57,717 bases of DNA, from NCBI RefSeq assembly GCF_016653465.1, contig NZ_NHSQ01000049.1, positions 17,013-74,729 on the forward strand, read 5' to 3'. Of this stretch, positions 54,584 through 57,717 are shown piece after piece. Both the position numbers and the translations under genes were made by a program. The stretch is from Thiocystis minor (GTDB lineage: Bacteria > Pseudomonadota > Gammaproteobacteria > Chromatiales > Chromatiaceae). Under the pieces are notes generated by a model. That model ran no database searches. It was given only the letters and a program-made list of their open reading frames with translations, and was not told the DNA's origin. Position 1 is the first letter of the stretch. Every line of letters begins with the position of its first letter.

Positions 54584-55081
54584 ATGCGCTTTGACGTCAC
54601 GCACGACGAGATCAAGCGGGCCAACGTGCCCCACGAACTCTTTCTGATCAACCTGATCGGCAATCACATTCTGCTGACCGTGGGGCTCGGTGGCCTTGCC
54701 GGAAGCTATCCCTGGGTCATGGCGCTGATCCCAGCGATCTCGTTTGGCATCCTCGGTTTCACGCTCTGGCGCGCCCGCCGCGCCATCGAGCACGATTCCT
54801 GGTATGTGATGTGTCACTGGCAGGTCTGCGCGCGCCGCAGCCGTCTCTTCATGCTCATGCTCGGCCTCCTGCTGCTGGCGGTCGCCCTGGGCTGGGCCGG
54901 GTATACCTACGGCGGAATGATGAAGGAAGCGGTCTGGGCGCTGGTCGCGGGCATCGGCATCCTGCCGGTGATGGCGAGCATCCTGGTGCTGGTCATGATC
55001 GAATCCGACGCGCTCTATCACGCCAATCAGGCGAAACTGCCCCATTGGGTGGTCGAGCGTTTTCCGAATCCGAAGGCATAA
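54584..55081 (+). CDS. Inner-membrane protein of unknown function
   Basis: 165 aa with about four hydrophobic helices (roughly 22-40, 43-62, 86-106, 112-135). A soluble N-terminus (MRFDVTHDEIKRANVPHELF) and a C-terminal tail (DALYHANQAKLPHWVVERFPNP) are conserved-looking. I do not recognise the family. GAGAAG precedes the ATG. It is the last gene of the porin operon, before a REP-like palindrome. It could be a partner or assembly factor for the barrels, but nothing in the sequence proves that. Confidence 0.75.
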   Translation: MRFDVTHDEIKRANVPHELFLINLIGNHILLTVGLGGLAGSYPWVMALIPAISFGILGFTLWRARRAIEHDSWYVMCHWQVCARRSRLFMLMLGLLLLAVALGWAGYTYGGMMKEAVWALVAGIGILPVMASILVLVMIESDALYHANQAKLPHWVVERFPNPKA

Positions 55082-55104
55082 GGTGATTTCCGGGAAAGAT
55101 CCTA

Positions 55105-55190
55105 CCCGTAGGAGCCAGCTTGCGGGCGACGTGACATGCCAAGATGCCTTCCGTGCGCCCACCCTTCGCCCGCAAGCGGGCTCCTACGGG
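55105..55190. repeat. REP-like palindrome
   Basis: Two 25-nt arms (55105-55129 and 55166-55190) are complementary at 24 of 25 positions around a 36-nt centre. The arm core GTAGGAGCC..CTTGCGGG resembles the GTAGGAGCGG-type REP sequences common in gammaproteobacteria. It lies between the convergent membrane-protein and Uma2-like genes and could act as a bidirectional terminator or mRNA stabiliser. Confidence 0.8.
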
Positions 55191-55192
55191 GA

Positions 55193-55513
55193 TTAAAGCG
55201 TGACGACGTCCTCGTAGATCGTGTCCAGGGACAGTTCGACATCGAGACAGTCGAGCGGGATCGAACCCTCGGTGACAATCTCCCGCCGCCAACTCTGCTC
55301 GCGTCGATGAACCTCGACTGCGCGTGCGTTCTGATCGATTAGCAGATACTCCCGCAGACTGGAGAGGGTTTGAGTGATGAGGCCATGCCGACGGCTCGCG
55401 CCGGTCATGGCGTAGAGTTCGCCATCGATATATTCATGGCGGATGTCGGGGCCGTCCTCGGCGGCGAGGTAGCCCTCGACCGAGAGTCGTTGATGCCGGG
55501 CGAATTGAGTCAT
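55193..55513 (-). pseudogene. Uma2-family (DUF820) protein with internal deletion
   Basis: 106 aa, where full Uma2/DUF820 proteins are about 185-195 aa. The N-terminus (LSVEGYLAAEDGPDIRHEYIDGELYAMTGAS) and the C-terminus (SLREYLLIDQNARAVEVHRRE, then LDVELSLDTIYEDV) are both family-like. They are joined in frame near residue 50, so the middle third is gone. That part carries the conserved PD-(D/E)xK-like nuclease core (PDLLV and VEVLS motifs). The product cannot be an active nuclease. It abuts the REP-like palindrome. Confidence 0.8.
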
Positions 55514-55564
55514 GGGCGCTGGTTTTCCTTGGATCCTGCGACGACAACAGCATCGCCTATCGGG

Positions 55565-56185
55565 TTATGACCCCTTGCCAAGCTCCTGAGCCAGGAGCGC
55601 ATCGAGTACCTCGAAGAGATGCGCATGCCCTCCGGCCTGCGTGAGACTGACGCGGTATTTGCCGTTGACGATCAGCGTGGGGACATTCTCGACGCCATAG
55701 TTCCTCACCATCATCTCGTCCTGACGAACCTGATTTTGAACCTCGGGAGCGTTGTAGGCCGCCCTGAAAGCGTCCGCCTCCATGCCGAGTTCCGTCGCGA
55801 AGGCGACCAGTTCGTCCTCGGTCTGGATCAGCCGCTTCTGCGCGTGGATGGCATCGAACAGCGCGGGGTGAAAGACGTCCAGCTTGCCCAGCGAACGGGC
55901 CGCGTAATGGGCGCGGGCTTGCGGAACCCAGCGCCAGCCGGTCGCGGGCATGCGACGGAATGCGGCACCCTCGGGCAGGGTTTTCAACCATTCAGTCAGG
56001 GCCGGTTCGAGATTGCGGCAGTGGGGACAGCCGTACATGAAGACCTCCAGCACCTCCACCTTGTCGCCGGTTTGCGTCGGCTGCGCCTGCGCAAGACGGG
56101 TATAGTCGAAGCCCTCGTCGAAGGCGCTCGCCTGCGCGGTCAGCAGGAGACCGAACAGGATCCGAATGATTGATTGGCCGAACAT
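55565..56185 (-). CDS. Thiol:disulfide interchange protein, DsbA family
   Basis: A 206-aa periplasmic oxidoreductase that introduces disulfides into exported proteins. Signal peptide about 1-21 (hydrophobic IIRILFGLLLTAQASA). Active site CPHC at Cys53-Cys56 (FMYGCPHCRNLEP). The helical insert and the cis-Pro loop (GVENVPTLIVNGKY) are those of DsbA. CPHC is the E. coli DsbA dipeptide. Single gene, 309 bp from ubiA. dsbA is the probable symbol, but paralogues elsewhere are common. Confidence 0.92.
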   Translation of the reverse strand: MFGQSIIRILFGLLLTAQASAFDEGFDYTRLAQAQPTQTGDKVEVLEVFMYGCPHCRNLEPALTEWLKTLPEGAAFRRMPATGWRWVPQARAHYAARSLGKLDVFHPALFDAIHAQKRLIQTEDELVAFATELGMEADAFRAAYNAPEVQNQVRQDEMMVRNYGVENVPTLIVNGKYRVSLTQAGGHAHLFEVLDALLAQELGKGS

Positions 56186-56494
<309 letters not shown>

Positions 56495-57394
56495 TCAGGC
56501 AAGATAGTCAAGGATCAGGCCGATGAAGATCGCCATGCCAAAATAGTTGTTGTTCAGAAACGCCCGAAAACAGGCCGCGGGTTCGCGCTCGCGGATCAAA
56601 ACCTGCTGATAGACCGCCAGCGCGGCGGCGGCAACAAGCCCCCCGAAAAAAAACATCCCCCGACCGGCGGTCGCGCCGATCCAGACCAGAAGCCCGAGCA
56701 GCAGGATCTGTAACAGGCCGATCGCCAGCCGGTCCCAGCGACCGAAGAGGATCGCCGTCGACTTGATGCCGATCTTCAGATCATCCTCGCGATCGACCAT
56801 CGCATACTGCGTATCGTAGATCAGTGCCCAGATCAGAGTCGCGACGAACAAAACCCAGGCATAACCGGGAATCTGACCCGTGACCGCCGTGAAGGCCATG
56901 GGAATCGCCCAGCCGAAGGCCGCGCCGAGAAACAACTGCGGGATATGCGTGACCCGCTTCATGAAGGGATAGATGAAGGTCAGCAGCAGCGCCACCACCG
57001 ACAGCGCCACGGTCTGCCAGTTCAACTGGAGCACCAGACCGAAGGCCAGCAGACTCAGGAGCAGAAATACCCCCACCGCCTCCACAGGCGAGACCTCGCC
57101 TGTCGCCAGGGGTCGCTGCCGGGTGCGCGTCACCTGTCCATCGACCTTGCGGTCGGCGAAGTCGTTGATCGCACACCCCGCCGAGCGCATCAGCACCACC
57201 CCCAGGACGAAGATCAGCACCACAAACCAGGGCGGATGACCCTCGCCCGCTAGCCAGAGTGCCCAAAGCGCGGGCCACATCAGCAGAAAGATGCCGATGG
57301 GGCGATGCAGGCGCACCAGCACCAGATAGCGGTAGAGACGTTCGCGCCAGGCAAGCGGGCGGGGCTGGCCGATTTTGACTTCGGGAAAGCGCAT
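56495..57394 (-). CDS. ubiA: 4-hydroxybenzoate polyprenyltransferase
   Basis: Attaches the polyprenyl tail to 4-hydroxybenzoate in ubiquinone synthesis, in the inner membrane. The product is 299 aa with about eight to nine helices. Both Asp-rich prenyl-diphosphate/Mg sites are present: NDFADRKVD and DREDDLKIG. ATG 57394 (MRFPEVKIGQPRP) was chosen; a 19-codon upstream extension would run into the 86-bp repeat element. ubiC, its common partner, is not seen in the remaining 300 bp. Confidence 0.95.
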   Translation of the reverse strand: MRFPEVKIGQPRPLAWRERLYRYLVLVRLHRPIGIFLLMWPALWALWLAGEGHPPWFVVLIFVLGVVLMRSAGCAINDFADRKVDGQVTRTRQRPLATGEVSPVEAVGVFLLLSLLAFGLVLQLNWQTVALSVVALLLTFIYPFMKRVTHIPQLFLGAAFGWAIPMAFTAVTGQIPGYAWVLFVATLIWALIYDTQYAMVDREDDLKIGIKSTAILFGRWDRLAIGLLQILLLGLLVWIGATAGRGMFFFGGLVAAAALAVYQQVLIREREPAACFRAFLNNNYFGMAIFIGLILDYLA

Positions 57395-57417
57395 ATCGAG
57401 AATCTTTTGATCGTTGC

Positions 57418-57503
57418 TAAACCGCGCCCAGAGCGAGAAACGTCCTTTCATGGCTCTTCAACTCGCGTTGCGTCACCATGGACGATCGGCGGGGCGCGGT
57501 TTA
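57418..57503. repeat. 86-bp element with 11-bp terminal inverted repeats, copy 2
   Basis: TAAACCGCGCC at 57418-57428 is perfectly inverted at 57493-57503, enclosing 64 bp. Ends differ by one base from those of the 85-bp element at 30244-30328, and the overall length differs by one. It lies 24 bp upstream of the ubiA start, so it could influence ubiA expression. Confidence 0.65.
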
Positions 57504-57612
57504 AATATTGAAAGAGGTATCGACACAGACAAAACGCGCTCGATTATGACACAGGCCATGCCGGACGCGCGTCAGTCCCCGGTTCCTGTCCAGGGCGAGC
57601 GCGCTTAAATCC

Positions 57613-57717
57613 TCAGCCGAACACCACCTTGGCGCGATAGTCATCGTTCCACGCGGCCTTGCGGCGCTTCTTGGCCAAGCTGATCGCCGACCCCTCCTGT
57701 TCGAACAGGTTCATGCT
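57613..57717 (-). CDS. C-terminal end of an unrecognised protein (partial)
   Basis: An open minus-strand frame enters from the right edge and stops at TGA 57613-57615, giving 34 codons with a basic stretch (LAKKRRKAAW) and the ending YRAKVVFG. I do not recognise it. An internal ATG at 57715 could make it a 33-aa frame, but the simplest reading is the 3' end of a larger gene beyond the window. Between it and the repeat element (57504-57612) nothing is evident. Confidence 0.45.
   Translation of the reverse strand, partial: SMNLFEQEGSAISLAKKRRKAAWNDDYRAKVVFG

Noticed and set aside
57414-57608. A 64-codon plus-strand frame at the right end
   Set aside because: Half of it lies within the 86-bp repeat element and the ubiA upstream region; no family resemblance and no clear ribosome-binding site.

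Overview
The window reads as chromosome of a GC-rich gammaproteobacterium. The gene order tRNA-Tyr/Gly/Thr, tuf, tRNA-Trp, secE-nusG, rplKAJL, rpoBC, rpsL-rpsG-fusA-tuf is the Pseudomonas/Chromatiales type. The ispE/tRNA-Gln/prs/rplY/pth block divergent from hemA-prfA-prmC is also typical of that class. Overall protein character suggests a Chromatiales member such as a purple sulfur bacterium, but no photosynthesis or sulfur gene lies in the window, so this is an inference.

Region 1 (1-18.7 kb, minus strand) is the transcription/translation core: four tRNAs, two nearly identical tuf genes, secE, nusG, rplK, rplA, rplJ, rplL, rpoB, rpoC, rpsL, rpsG and fusA. A sigma70-type promoter lies in front of tRNA-Tyr, and hairpins mark rplA/rplJ, rplL/rpoB and rpoC/rpsL. 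The main oddity is an in-frame block of about 100 extra residues in RpoC at the end of the secondary-channel rim helices.

Region 2 (18.8-32.5 kb) is housekeeping: a UDP-glucose dehydrogenase, a FadL-type porin, pth, rplY, prs, tRNA-Gln, ispE and a large TPR protein on one strand; hemA, prfA, prmC, a small unknown and moeB on the other. lolB, commonly next to ispE, is missing here. An 85-bp palindrome-ended element sits between prfA and prmC, and an 86-bp partner with the same kind of ends lies upstream of ubiA at 57.4 kb.

Region 3 (32.5-49.4 kb) is a dense signalling island. It holds two paralogous receiver-TPR proteins flanking an HD-GYP protein, a STAS protein, a small helical protein, an OmpR-type regulator divergent from a 7TMR-type histidine kinase, a BvgS-like kinase with a truncated Hpt, a hybrid kinase with two receivers and an intact Hpt, and an RpfG-like HD-GYP regulator. 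Debris of past duplication remains: a start-less copy of the hybrid kinase 5' end at 34.2 kb, a broken CHASE4-like sensor at 44.5 kb, and a shared AT-rich upstream motif. The island looks built for cyclic-di-GMP output through multistep phosphorelay.

Region 4 (49.4-57.7 kb) holds a HicAB toxin-antitoxin pair with a clear operator, then a tightly packed operon of three tandem outer-membrane beta-barrel paralogues with a small PstS-like periplasmic protein and an inner-membrane protein. After that come a REP-like palindrome, an internally deleted Uma2-family gene, a DsbA-like oxidoreductase, a hexanucleotide repeat able to form a long hairpin, ubiA, and the 3' end of an unrecognised gene. The porin/PstS-like operon beside the sensor island is the best candidate for an undescribed envelope-sensing or uptake system.
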